From positions 11,141,814-11,205,813 of the forward strand of contig CP136063.1 in NCBI GenBank assembly GCA_032622095.1: DNA of 64,000 nucleotides, given 5' to 3'. This stretch comes from Siphonodentalium dalli (taxonomy: Eukaryota; Mollusca; Scaphopoda; Gadilida; Siphonodentaliidae). Of the stretch, positions 32,878-45,426 are shown one piece after another; position 1 is the stretch's first letter; each line of letters opens with the position of its first letter. Made by a program: the position numbers and the translations under genes. The notes under the pieces were generated by a model. It searched no databases and was not told the origin of the DNA. It worked only from the letters and a program-made list of their open reading frames with translations.

Positions 32878-34041
32878 ATTTATCCAATATCCTTTCCATA
32901 ATATTTGCATATTGTATTTATGTAGAATATCATCTGCTGATTGATAGATCTTATAAACAGATAGTAGAAGATCTTCTCAATTGAATGTGATCATATATGT
33001 TGTCTGTTGACTTGGGTTCTGGGTTGTGTGCTTTCGCATAAATATTATTTTCTATGAATTCCATAACACTATAGCTCTGAATATGTCAGTCATGAGATAG
33101 GTTCTGGAGAGGACATGTGTTTTGGACACCAATCTGACATATATCATGGATAATAACCAACTAACAGCTAGCAATGGTTGGTCAAGCTAATCGAATAGGG
33201 ATGCTATGGCTAACCAAAAAGTAATTTTGAGTTACTTGTCTATTAGATTGAAATTTTCCAATAGTTCTGGAGAGGACACATTTGGACGAAACGTTTTAGC
33301 CTGACAGTCGAGGACAGATATTATCTAAGCAGCTCATCTGTCAAGCAAAATTTATGTTTAAACATATTTGCATTCAAGTTCTGTAATTTTGCCTACCAAA
33401 ATGGGTTATATATTTCCCTAATTTGTAACTGTGTGATGCTGCATTTGGAATGAGGAGGTCATGGAAAAGATAGGACGGAATCTAATCTGTGACGCATACT
33501 GCTGAATATCTCCAGAACAAACAATGATAGACTCATGAAATTTTCACAGTTGCTATATCTCGCCCACACAATATGCAGAGGATATGTGGAAACCTCAAAA
33601 GAGTAAAGTCTGTGACAAAGTAGAAAATGTCTGTGTTCATTGAAATATTGTTAAAATATGGTTGATAAGAGCTCCTTTAGCAGAATAATGGAGTGCAAAG
33701 TATTGCTGCAATTTTCTAGCCACCAAACTGTAATTCTTAGTAAGATTTAGCATATCATAGTATGTTCCCTCTATCTTATATGCAGAAAATCTGCTCAATA
33801 AAAAGCAACCCTTTATATGAAAGCATCCAGTTATGTTTTAAATACCATGATGGAATTCTCAAACATACTTGCAAGCTGGTTTATAGAGTGATTAAACATG
33901 AATGTTTGATAAAGGGAGAGTATAATCCTAACCACTTAGAACCATGTCTGATCTTACGCATGTGTCGAATACCCAAGATATAACATTGCTAATTAAACAT
34001 TGACTGTCACTTTTTCTTTATAGAAGTCAGAATATAGCCTA
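32878..34041. other. Spacer without a recognised gene
   Basis: About 1.15 kb, AT-rich. A 73-codon frame at 33762-33983 shows no domain. TTCTGGAGAGGACA recurs at about 33103 and 33261 as a small direct repeat. Confidence 0.35.
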
Positions 34042-34632
34042 CTAGAAGGTGACCCAACTTCGTCCGGGCTATTCAAAAACCAAATTTCAAGTCGATAGCT
34101 CCACCCGTTTCCGAGATATATAGCACAATGTCATTTGCGGATACCTCGGCCGGTGATGAGTTAACGCGACATCGGCCGGTTAAGAGTTAACGCGATCACG
34201 TCATGATCTGTTGATGGCGTAATATATTTACGCAATGTTTTTCGATGAGCGAAGCATGGTCCTGCGTTCTTCCCGATAATTAAGGTAGAAACTTTAAACG
34301 TACACAGGCGTGTGATACATCATTGGAAAGATGAAGCGCCACAGATTCTAACCGTGCAAATTATATGACTGGCAATTTATTATTCGCGCTATATCGAATC
34401 GATTTGTGAGCACCGAACTGAAATATATTAGCGCAAAACGGCGGAAAAACAGATTTGACCTCGGCACGTGAAAAGTTGAGCTCGGATCTGAAAATTAATA
34501 GGCCTATGCCACTTCCCGACAGAAAATACCCCCACATACCAAGTTTCAACGAAATCGGCTCGGTCGTTTTCGAGTCCATCGCGATCACACACACACACAC
34601 AGACACACAGATCTTCCAAAATATATAATAGA
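34042..34632 (-). mobile_element. Non-autonomous Helitron-like element, copy D
   Basis: On the minus strand it begins TCTATTATATATTTTGG after an A and ends AGCCCGGACGAAGTTGGGT, CACCTT, CTAG followed by T. It shares its 5' 150 bp with copy C and its 3' 60 bp with copies A and B, linking all four into one family. The 591-bp body has a short direct duplication, CGGCCGGT...GAGTTAACGCGA, at 34150-34195. Non-coding. Confidence 0.8.
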
Positions 34633-34762
34633 TATAAGCATTGACTGGAATGGTAGAGGAGTATCTTGAATTACTAATGTATTGTGTGCGCTGAAACAAT
34701 ATAAATTGCATTATACTGATCAAAGAGATTTGTCAATTTGAAAACAAGGTACATGTATGTTG

Positions 34763-35480
34763 TTATCTGCATTGTGGACAGAACCATGTTTTAACCTTTG
34801 GCTGTCTCGTCGTCTTGTGCAGACAACAATCACAACAAATACTCTCATCTTCATCTTTACAAGTCTTTTGGGGTAACAGTTGTTTGCATATCTGATAATT
34901 CCATTCTGGATTTTTCTTCAGCTCCCTTATACTGTTTTGGAATCTCTTCATACAGCCCTTGTCCTTGTCATATATGTTTGAATGGAGCATGTGCTCACAA
35001 CAGTGGATTCATTTGAGGCCATTTGTGAAATATAAGTACATGGAGGAGGTGACATATGTAAATTATCAATAATTTCCACTAGTTGTGAGTGTGGCAAAGG
35101 AATATACTGGTTTTGATGTTCACCAATAACCAGTTGCCCAACATCATTCTTTTGCTGAATTCTGTTTCTGCTCCGTCTTCTTATTTATGAACTCATTTTT
35201 TCAAATGTGTTACCAACTGGAAACAGAAAACATGATTTGATGGCTTCATCTCATTTAGCCAATAGACGTCCTTCTTCCTATCCCTATGAAGCTGCTCTGC
35301 TGCCTGAGTGTTGATATGGCAAGCCAGCTCCTTAACTATTGTTATCCAATACCACTATCTTAACATAATGATGATCCAATATCCATATTTTTGACTTTTT
35401 ACTCCACTTATACTCTTACTACCTAGTTTTTAAATGTAACCCATCAACTTGGGGTGCTCATCACACATAGGAGGGATCTC
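34763..35480 (-). pseudogene. Unidentified protein-gene remnant, Cys-rich C-terminus
   Basis: The minus frame from about 35340 reads IVKELACHINTQAAEQLH, then KDVYWLNEMKPSNHVFCFQ, interrupted by stops near 35195-35180. After a gap, a 75-codon frame reads KRFQNSIRELKKNPEW and a CxxxxxxxCCDCC...FCPQC cluster ending at a stop. The NTQAAEQL segment resembles parts of transposon-derived invertebrate proteins I cannot name with confidence. It has no neighbour that explains it. Confidence 0.35.
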
Positions 35481-35551
35481 CACAGAACAGAGTATCGCTG
35501 TAGATGATCGTTATTAGTGTATAAATCAAATCGTTCATTCATTCAGGATAA

Positions 35552-36660
<1,109 letters not shown>

Positions 36661-37642
36661 TACCATAATTCCCTAAGTACTCGACTCATTAAACACAGGA
36701 GAATTACGGGTAACTTTTCAGGATTTAATCGGAAATATGGCTTGTTGCTATTCATCGGAAAGATCTGCTGTGTTTAAGGAGTCGATTAATTAGGACATTA
36801 CTGTATATGGTGGAAAATATGTAGGGAGTTCTGGTGAATTCAATCAAATTTGATATATTTAATTTATTTATTTCATTATTTATTCCTATGCATGCGATCA
36901 AAATGGTTGGAAAAACTAAAAATTGTCATCAGATGTAATCAAAAAGTAATCAATTACATTTACCAAACTAATTGTAATCGCAATCGATTACATCGAAAAA
37001 TAATCAGTAATCGTAATCATGTAATTCAAAAGTAATTGTAATCGATGCATTCGCGAATCCACACAGGTGATCTTCTGTTTTATTTTCGCATATTCTATTT
37101 TAGTGTAGTTTTGATTAAAACACGCCTACATGTATAATGGTGTATATTCGGTATTTATTCTGTAAGAAATACAAGATCGGTGAACTAGATAAGTTGATAT
37201 CATGGGTTTACTTGATGCAAACATGTGGTGTAGCCATATATGCAGACAGCACGAACCCATATACATGTACAATGACGAATTCAGCGATTGTATCCATTCC
37301 GACCGACAAGTTCACCCGTGCTGTACGTGTGCGGTCATGCGTCGCCGTATATTGGCATACATGTAATAGTATATTGGATAGTCTATCACACAGTCAAGCT
37401 CGTGCACGGTTGATATATAGATACATATGTGAGACGGGTGAAATATCCGGTGTAATTTTCACATATTTGTACATTGTGAAACCCGCGATTTCACAAATAT
37501 ATCCCAACGACGAGGGAGAACTTTTGTCCAGCTAAAATCCGTATTTTTGTTTATTTTTCCACATGGCAGAAACATCTAACTATTGTTTTTGTTGTTGTTT
37601 TTTATATTCTACCTGGACCTTTGATGAAAGGTCTGTGTTTAA
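36661..37642. other. Spacer; one uncertain 132-codon frame
   Basis: 36840-37060 is rich in AATCGTAATC-type repeats (TAATCGATTACA-like). A 132-codon plus frame at 37137-37535 (starts MVYIRYLFCKK) has no domain I recognise and no supporting context, so I do not call it a gene. Confidence 0.35.
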
Positions 37643-37854
37643 AGATGGATAATATCTTCCTATAACAAGTTCTATGTTGATTCCCGGATATAACATTGAT
37701 TACATGAATCGAAGACCCCTGCCGGGAAACGCTTTTATAAATTAATTTTGAAAATTTTCTGGTATAAACATATGTAATCGTTCACACCAATAGTCGTTAA
37801 TGTGATCAGAGACTAGAAATTATATTATATAAAGTTGTCATAAATAAACGTTAA

Positions 37855-38365
37855 CCCTTTAAACAACAAACCGGCCAAATAAAGCTTCAACAGCCTAAAA
37901 TATCTTCGGTCTGTCTCAATAGAACCATACAAATATGGATATCATTGGAACCGGCTCCTTGACCACATTGTGATGGTTACAGTTATGCCCTGTGCCAATG
38001 CATTCTCTTAGATATGCGAGTCGACCATGGGTCGCCTCGCATATATAAGAGAATGCATTGGCCTAAAAAAATCTTTTTTTTAACACTTTTTACCATTTTT
38101 TCTTACATTCTTTAACAATTTTATAATTTTTAATGTGTTAAGCCAATGCATTCTCTTATATATGCGAGGCGACCTAGGATAGGATAGGATATTTTATTTC
38201 AATACACATACATATTACATAATAATGATAACAATTATGGATAATTCTGTCGTATATTGTGGGGGATGGCATAATCTGGCAAGACTGTCTTCCTGCCATC
38301 CCCTATGGTCGACTCGCATATATAAGAGAATGCATTGGCACATGGCCCTTCTGTTGGGTAAAGGG
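37855..38365. mobile_element. P1, second copy, nested in R2-c
   Basis: TTAA on both sides (37851-37854, 38366-38369). The left end is CCCTTTAAACAACAAACCGG and the right end CTTCTGTTGGGTAAAGGG. Hairpin 1 is at 37995-38063 (one change, TTAGATATG). Hairpin 2 starts at 38142 but its loop is split by a 125-bp insertion. Confidence 0.85.
38177..38301 (-). mobile_element. Short retroposon-like insertion in the P1-b hairpin loop
   Basis: The 125-bp insert is flanked by CCTA at 38173-38176 and 38302-38305. It begins GGATAGGATAGGATATTT on the plus strand, that is, it ends in a (TATCC)n tail when read on the minus strand, as many invertebrate SINEs and LINE 3' ends do. The hairpin arms on either side are intact. 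Confidence 0.6.
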
Positions 38366-38414
38366 TTAATTAGACTCAGTGGTGCGTACATGTATGGAAT
38401 AAAACACTACAACC

Positions 38415-38597
38415 ATTCGATCTGGGATATGTGACGTTCGGGCGTAGCAATGGAAGAACTGTAATAATCTCTATCATTCGATCTGGGATATGTGACGTTC
38501 GGGCGTAGTAATGGAAGAACTGTAATAATCTCTATCATTCGATCTGGGATATTTGACGTTCGGGCGTAGCAATGGAAGAACTGTAATAATCTCTATC
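38415..38597 (+). repeat. 61-bp tandem repeat, three copies
   Basis: Units at 38415-38475, 38476-38536 and 38537-38597, starting ATTCGATCTGGGATATG. Units 1 and 2 differ by one base, as do 1 and 3. The unit lies inside R2-c where other R2 copies have a single version of the sequence, so the triplication is specific to this copy. Confidence 0.9.
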
Positions 38598-39154
38598 GCT
38601 ATCTGATATTGCATGAATTGTCTGTTCTAAAATAGTTACGAATATATGTCACGCTTTATCATCGCACTATTTGATAAGATATTCCAATAAAATCAATACT
38701 AATTGGTAGAAGCGTTTCCGGACAGGGGTATTCAATTAGTATCTATTATTTTATATCCACGAAACTATATAAAACGTGTTATAGGAAGATATAATCCATC
38801 TTTAATCGTAAATAATAGTAGCTAGAGAACACGCTATTATTTTCTTTTCGATCACTAATATTTGTAAAAATAACTACTTTGAACAAAATTATCCTCCAGT
38901 TCTATTTAATCACCCTACCTGAGTGTTTAACACCACTTTAAGGTACCGCGTCATTGGTGTCTATCTGCTCTATGGACCGGGTTGGATTTCGCGTTGTTTG
39001 TTCTGTCGGGCTGCTTTTTTGGTTACTTTTGCGTTGATTCGTGGGAAAGGTTTGGATTGTCATATAGACACTCAAATCCAAACCGATCTCGTGCCAACTC
39101 TGAGTTTGCCATGGTGGAAGGTGCTTGGTGTATACGTTGATGCGAAAACACTGT

Positions 39155-39209
39155 GCCAATGCATTCTCTTACCATAGGTCGCCTCGCATATATAAGAGAA
39201 TGCATTGGC
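39155..39209. repeat. Partial P1-type hairpin
   Basis: GCCAATGCATTCTCTTACC followed by ATAGGTCGCCTCGCATATAT and AAGAGAATGCATTGGC: one full arm and a shortened left arm. No P1 ends are seen around it, so it is a relic or an independent carrier of the hairpin. Confidence 0.75.
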
Positions 39210-39542
39210 CCAACAAATTTTATATTATTTTTTATAATTGTTAAAAAATGTAAGAACAAATGATAAAAATGATAAAATTGTTAAAGAATATAAGAAAAAA
39301 ATTATAAAAATTATCATAGAATGTAAGAAACAATTATACAAAATTATAAAATTTGTTAAAGAATGCTGCGAAATATCTTAAATTTGTCGGTCAAACCAAA
39401 ACGATATACACATGTCAATACTTCTCCGGTTCAAGTCGCAGGAAGATAATAATTATGTCCTCGCGGTTGATGTTCGATTGAAGCTCTTAGACCAGGAATG
39501 GACATAAATCGGAAATTGCGATCTGACAAGGTCTGATGTTAA

Positions 39543-39961
39543 AGGTACTCAAACCGAATTAACGCTCGCAAATTACTATCCCCTTGGCTTCGGGTGTAAA
39601 AAATATTTGAATCGAGTCGAGGAACCCACTCATCAAAGCTCAGAGTGATCAGATATCGAAGTTTGAAATCTATTATTTTCATTTTAAGTGGTGAGAAGAC
39701 TTTATCTGACCAAATTGGGGATGAAGATAGATAACTCTAAAATCAAGTGGCTTTTTTGTGTCAGATATTTGACAAACCGGCAAAATGTCGTTGAAGAAAA
39801 TGTTGATAAAAACAGGTTTTCGGCAATTGTATACTATAGATGACTGCGGATAGCATTATTTTTGGACAATTAATCAATTATGATAACTGAAGTGGCAACA
39901 CATGTTGTTGTTGTTATTAGAATGTGATGATATGGGGACCATGGAATCGGATTGAGTACCT
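39543..39961. mobile_element. TTAA-type inverted-repeat element M3, copy b
   Basis: TTAA at 39539-39542 and 39962-39965. Ends AGGTACTCAAACCGAAT and ATCGGATTGAGTACCT are inverted. The interior shares CTTGGCTTCGGG and GTCGAGGAACC, then TCAAAGCTCAGAGTGATCAG, with copy a at 26397-26805. 419 bp, non-coding. Confidence 0.8.
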
Positions 39962-39965
39962 TTAA

Positions 39966-41150
39966 TATTTTACAGTCGATAATATCTTCTGAATAATGGG
40001 GCTCATTTTCACCAGCTGGGTTTATTTTATCAACCGTGTGGTTTACTTGGTAGCGGCTGAATATACACCCGCTAGTGCTGACGATGCGCACTGTTGTAGG
40101 CGTTCAACAATAGTGATAAATCTAAGAGGGCCGTAAATGTAATTGGGATAAAACTATAATGCGGCGATGTCTATCCGATGGACCACCACAGTTACATTCA
40201 CATTGAGCATTACTTTGTAAGAACTACAACGCAATGACATCGTTATGATACAGAAGTGGTACTTATCTGATCCATTATATGGTGAAATTTAGAACAGCCA
40301 ACCACCGACAAAGGACGGTGGCGATACAGTATTCCTTGTAATATATGTGAATGGTGCGGTAACGGGATAGAGTATCATCTTCTACTGATATGTGATGAAT
40401 TTAGAGATATCCGCGAACAGTACATTCCAAAATACTATTGGCTATCGCCAACGCAAGATGGCTTGATATATATAGCTAATATATCGCTCCTGAAAAGGGT
40501 GAGTATGTTTCTGAAATTAACCTTCAGAAAATTGAGATAATAACTTACACTGGTGATGTGGTATTGACAGCATTTACAGTTATATGTAATTTATCACTAT
40601 TTGTGTGAGTCTATCGACAGAGAGATTCGTGATTTTTATAATGAATATATTACTTACATAATATATATGTAATATGATGCTACAATGCTTATTGAAATAC
40701 CTCATGTACATAGTGTATACATGTTTGTGTATGTTCTACCTCAAATGGTGGCTTTACGCATTAAACAATTCAAAAACATGCTGACTACCCATAATACTGT
40801 TTAACTGACTAATTGTTTATTGGATAGCAGCATACATGTACATTACATATAACATATAAGTATATTATGTACATATTAGCAATCCGGGCGATGTTGTGGC
40901 ACCATGTGTCATCTGCCATGCCAATCACCGTTGAACAATCAGATCATGTCAAATTTATAATATTTATTTTCGGTAAGACCCCCCCCCCCCCTCGTATCGT
41001 TGATATTTAAGTTAAGGTTAATATTTGTGTAAGAGTTTGGTATTCAGACAGTTATAGCCGGAAGTTATTAAAAAGTTAACATTTAATGTCGTTGGACAGT
41101 TTGTTCCATAATATGGGGTAATGGTGAAATGTTACATCGCTGTAACGGTG
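39966..41150. other. Spacer without a recognised gene
   Basis: AT-rich; a C12 run lies at 40980-40991. No repeat ends or coding signal found. Confidence 0.35.
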
Positions 41151-41159
41151 TCGTGCCGC

Positions 41160-41590
41160 GCAACATCGCTACCAACCTTGGACCGTTATAGATACGATCA
41201 GGCTGTAGCATGTTCCACTGTACAACACCGTTTAAGTAAACCTTGGACCTTTAAACATACAATCAGTCTGTATCGTGTTCCATGGTACAACACCGTTTAA
41301 GTAAACCTTGGACCTTTAAACATAGGATCAGTATGTATCATGTTCCACGGTACAACACCGTTTAAGTAAACCTTGGACCTTTAAACATACGATCAGTCTG
41401 TATCATGTTACACGGTACAACACCATTTAACATACGGTTAGTCTGTAGCATGTTCCACGGTACAACACCGTTTAACATACGATCAGTCTGTATCATGTTA
41501 CACGGTACAACACCGTTTAAGTAACTGGCAAACTGTCAATATTAACTATCAGACCGTTGTATTTTTACTGTTCAACACCGTTTAATTAAT
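41160..41590 (+). repeat. 65-bp tandem repeat with shortened units
   Basis: ACAACACCGTTTAAGTAAAC followed by CTTGGACCTTTAAACATAC and CATGTTCCACGGT recurs from about 41222. Units are about 65 bp at first and about 45 bp near 41420-41500, where the CTTGGACC part is missing. Six to seven units in all. Confidence 0.85.
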
Positions 41591-41667
41591 ATCAAGACCG
41601 TAACTAATAAAGGTTAGACCAATGGTATTTTTCACGGGTCAATATGACTTCCCGGTAGGCATTACGA

Positions 41668-42006
41668 TTCGTGTTTTAGAATGGTCAAAACTAATATTAT
41701 TCGTAACTGAAAAATACATCTTAGTTTTTCTATTACAATCATAGTTTTGATGAAAAGTAAATCCTCAACTCATAAAGTGATAGACAATACTTATGAAACT
41801 TTGGAATTTGCGGAGGAGCTAACTTTTTATCTGCCTCGTGGAATTTAATCTGGAAAAAAGCTGCACACGAGCGATGTGTTCTCTTTTCATTGACTACTGT
41901 ATAAATATGGCTGTAAATAAAAATCGATACTATTAATAGCTGAAAAGCCAACTGAATCGTTATTCAGTTAGGGGTAGTACTAATTTCGACCATTCTAAAA
42001 CATGAA
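41668..42006. mobile_element. Small inverted-repeat element (MITE-like)
   Basis: About 45-bp arms: TTCGTGTTTTAGAATGGTCA... at 41668 and its reverse complement with several changes ending CCATTCTAAAACATGAA at 42006. About 340 bp, non-coding, with decayed ends and no clear target duplication. Confidence 0.6.
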
Positions 42007-42699
42007 TTGGCTTGCCCTGTTAAGACATAAAAGAACAAAGCTACATGTATCACAGTTAAAACTCAAATTTATGTACATGTAAAAGTAAAAATATTAATGG
42101 CATACTTTTTGGTAACATGTAAGACTTGTAATTTTCCAGTCACTTGTAAATTAAGTTCTGTTTTAACAGGTGAATCCGTACAGCACGACAAGATACCAGT
42201 AACAGCTAGTTGGTATTGAAACCTTCAAGACAACAACATATCCGGTAATAACTGCGCGATGACTTGGCGACAATGTTCTCATATAGTCGCACATTTAATA
42301 TTGCCTTAATGCTAGTGTGGAACGTCGATCTCAGGAATCAAAGATGGCTGCCAAAATGGCCACCAAATGTGAGAAAAAATTTAAAATATAACGATATGCT
42401 AAAATGACTGAGTTTGGAGCCGTATTGTGGTGGCTCAATTAGTTTTTAAATTTTTAAATATTATTGCTCATTTCTATTCAAATATGGAGTATTCTATCAT
42501 TTACACATCATTATGTTATGTGTCACAATTGTTTTGAATGCGATTAAGTTGTTTCAGATGAGATTTTCCAATTTTTTTCGACATTCATATAACATACTGC
42601 ACTCTCGGTTGATAACTGAATTATTAATTTATTGATATTTGTTTCGAGTGTATATATTAATTTAATTTCTTTCCCGCCAGTTTCAGACTCATGGGAGAT

Positions 42700-45426
42700 T
42701 AACCATAACTGAAGAGTGTATTTTCAAATTTCGTTATGGCGACGGGTGTAGCTCGACAGACCCATGTTCTGATAATGCTCATTCAAGTAGAATTCTGACT
42801 ATTATCAATGCAAGTAAAGTTTACGAAGATGAAAATTTAAACGTTCATTGGCACAGGAACTGTATTGCGCTCAGTATACTTCAAAAACCAACCAGGACGA
42901 TTAAGAAGGGACGCATCACCTGTTATACCTCGTAAGAGATCTCGCCGATCGGTTTCGGGATTCCAGATCCAACTTCATTACTTGTATTGTGGACAAGAGT
43001 GCATAGTTGGTAGGGATAACCAAAATTCAGGACGGTGGTGCCCTACATATATGTGTCGCTCGACTGATACAGAAGAGGGAAAGTCATACAGGATGGAGCT
43101 ACTAAATAAATGTGATGTTCGTTGTGATGCAAGTGGACTGGAGGTTCGTTGTCGGATTGGAGGTGCGCTAAGTGACCTTTATGCAGTTGATGCCCGTTAT
43201 CATAAGGAGTATATGACATAGCATGTCCAGAACAGATACCTATCGCCAACTGAATATGAACACACCGTGACTGCTCATGCTGACACAGCTTTACACGTGT
43301 CATCAATTTTGTCGCAAGCCACAAAACAGGTATTTGGAATTATGTTGAACTGCACGAGTATAAAGCCCACAACGGGTGTGTTGTGGCACGACCACACTTG
43401 CTTACTGAACTGAAACGTCACTTTTGTGACCGAGCTCCTTACACTGTCTGCTGTAGGTTATGCAAGTGTCTTAGCATTCCATCAACATACAACAAATGTT
43501 TTGAGATTGGTAAAGGAAGAACGCGGAGACGATTTAGAACGGCATATTCCAACAGTTGTTAATCATTGAGGAATAAAAAAATATATATCAGCAACAGATC
43601 GGAATACAATATTAACGTTGATCAGATATCGATTGAAGAATCTGTTTCCAGCACATTGATGACATTTCTCGCTGCGATATCAACAAAGTTAGACAGATCA
43701 ACAAATTATTGCCTGTATTATCTACCATTTCCTACGAAATTCCCTGATACAATTGGCGATAACGAATTGGCGATAAAAACATCCGTATCGTTACTGCAGT
43801 TGCGATCCAAGGCGCTCGTGACGTCGTTGACTGGTTCAAATTCACGAACGAACCGACGTCACATCAATCGCGTGAAAAATCAAAACGACATTCCAACGTA
43901 TATTCTTGCGTACTATGAACAAATAGTTCCAAGGTTTTAACATTATTTGATTGCCTACCACCGTGGGTATTATGGTATAACATATCACAGGGTAACTAAT
44001 ATATTTTTGTTCAATATTTATTTTAAGTGTAAGATATTGTGTCTATTTAATACAATTTCCGTTAACTTGCAGGTTGTGAGAATTTAGCAAAGCGAGCTAA
44101 TCGCGTGACACAGATACCTTTGCAAGTTGGGAGAATTTACCCAAGAAAGCTAATCGTCGGACACAAATTCAACAGTTTTCGGCATTTAAGAAACTCCTAA
44201 AATGTAATTTGTGCGGTGTATCTGTCACACCAATGGTAGATAAATGTGTTATATACACAATGTGTTTGTAACGATTCATGTATCGTGACTCGGCTAGATT
44301 TCGTGGCCATATAGCGACTCGGCGACCAGGGTCGCCTCGTCGCTACATGGACACGAAAACTAGCCTCGTCGCGATACATGAATCGATACAAATACATTGT
44401 GTATATAACACATATTTATCACACGTATCCTTCTCAACCAAGCAACAGACCTCCAAGTGGCACTTTGTGTACTCTTACGGGTTTCCAAGCAAATCGTTAA
44501 TCATATATATGAGTATCGTGTTACTTGCAGTTACGACGGACTACTTCGATTCATAAACCAGCTACTATGGCAGCATTGGATACAGCCGAACAAGGAATAA
44601 ATGACGCCTCCAATGGTATGATACAAATATTATAACGGAAAATATTGACTGCGATATTAGCTCTCCAAACGGGAAATCGCCGACGCACTCACTTGCTTTA
44701 ATAATGGCTCAGGCAGCTTTTTGTGTTAGTGTTGGGAATAGGACACATTCCTCGTTTGAAGATGACCTTCCAAATACCACGATAGATGAACCCGCAATTG
44801 ATGGATCTCAATTCAAAATTACTAAGGACCATGCAATTAACAATGTTCCCAAATTAACCGTTTTAAGTAAATTAAGTCACCACCAAGATGTATCTCACGA
44901 AAACGCTCCAGATCCAGACTGGATGGTTCGAGCCAGATGGTTACCCAAGTGAGTTTAAGTCAAAAGCCAACTCGAAGAAAGCTCTTAGAGTTGACTATTC
45001 GCCTGCTCAGTTTGTCGAGCGCATGTCGGTCGAAGCAACATTTCTGGATGGTTGTGCTATTCACTGGGTCACCCCTTGCCACCACCTGACGTTGTTCAGG
45101 ATTATTTAAATCGGTTTCGATTGTACATTCGTAACCAGATCAAGACCGCATATGTCTACCTTGTATTTGATCGATACATTAATGGTGACACAAAGGGTTC
45201 TGCTCATCATTAACGAGATAGCAACTATTTCAACATGTTCACTCATCCTAGCTGACGACACAGACATATACCAACAACATAGGCCCCGGATAGCATACTG
45301 AAGCTGATAATACGGTGTTCGTGCACCAGAAATTCGCCTTGTTCGTCAAAGGGATGTGGATGTTCTCGTGTCAGTTTGCAGTGCACGTCATTTTGTTCGT
45401 GCCAAGAAGCGCTTGATTGCTTCAAC
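42700..45426 (+). pseudogene. Second relic of the PIN-like/CXC multi-copy family
   Basis: Ordered plus-strand fragments are: a Cys/His N-terminal domain (TVYC-type start, HWHRNCIALS near 42850; YCGQECIVGRDNQ, then CDVRCDASGLEVRCR and DLYAVDARYHKEYM at 42960-43220), VSSTLMTFLAAISTKLD (43650-43690), NIDCDISSPNGKSPTHSLAL (44648-44701), PDPDWMVRARWLP (44911-44950), RLYIRNQIKTAYVYLVFDRY (45119-45176), and a CXC-like end, CSSKGCGCSRVSLQCTSFCS (within 45322-45426). I recall these parts from one family of uncharacterised invertebrate proteins related to the copy at 1657-6724. The VFDRY motif belongs to the PIN-like domain. Large parts are missing and frames change repeatedly, so this is a fossil. A palindrome at 44239-44420 is inserted in it. 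Confidence 0.6.
44239..44420. mobile_element. Long imperfect palindrome inside the PIN-like relic
   Basis: Arms of about 70 bp begin GATAAATGTGTTATATACAC and end with the reverse, GTGTATATAACACATATTTATC shortened by two bases, around a 45-bp centre rich in GGCGACC/GGTCGCC. About 10% mismatch. It resembles a fold-back or MITE insertion. Confidence 0.7.

Larger units (their letters stand above)
37643..38801 (+). mobile_element. R2, TTAA-flanked element (copy c)
   Basis: TTAA at 37639-37642 and 38802-38805. Ends AGATGGATAATATCTTCC and GGAAGATATAATCCATCT are inverted. More diverged from the other R2 copies. It contains P1-b (37855-38365) and three tandem copies of a 61-bp unit at 38415-38597. 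Confidence 0.75.

Noticed and set aside
37137-37535. 132-codon plus-strand frame starting MVYIRYLFCKK
   Set aside because: No recognisable domain, no paralogue in the window and no promoter or splice context; treated as chance.
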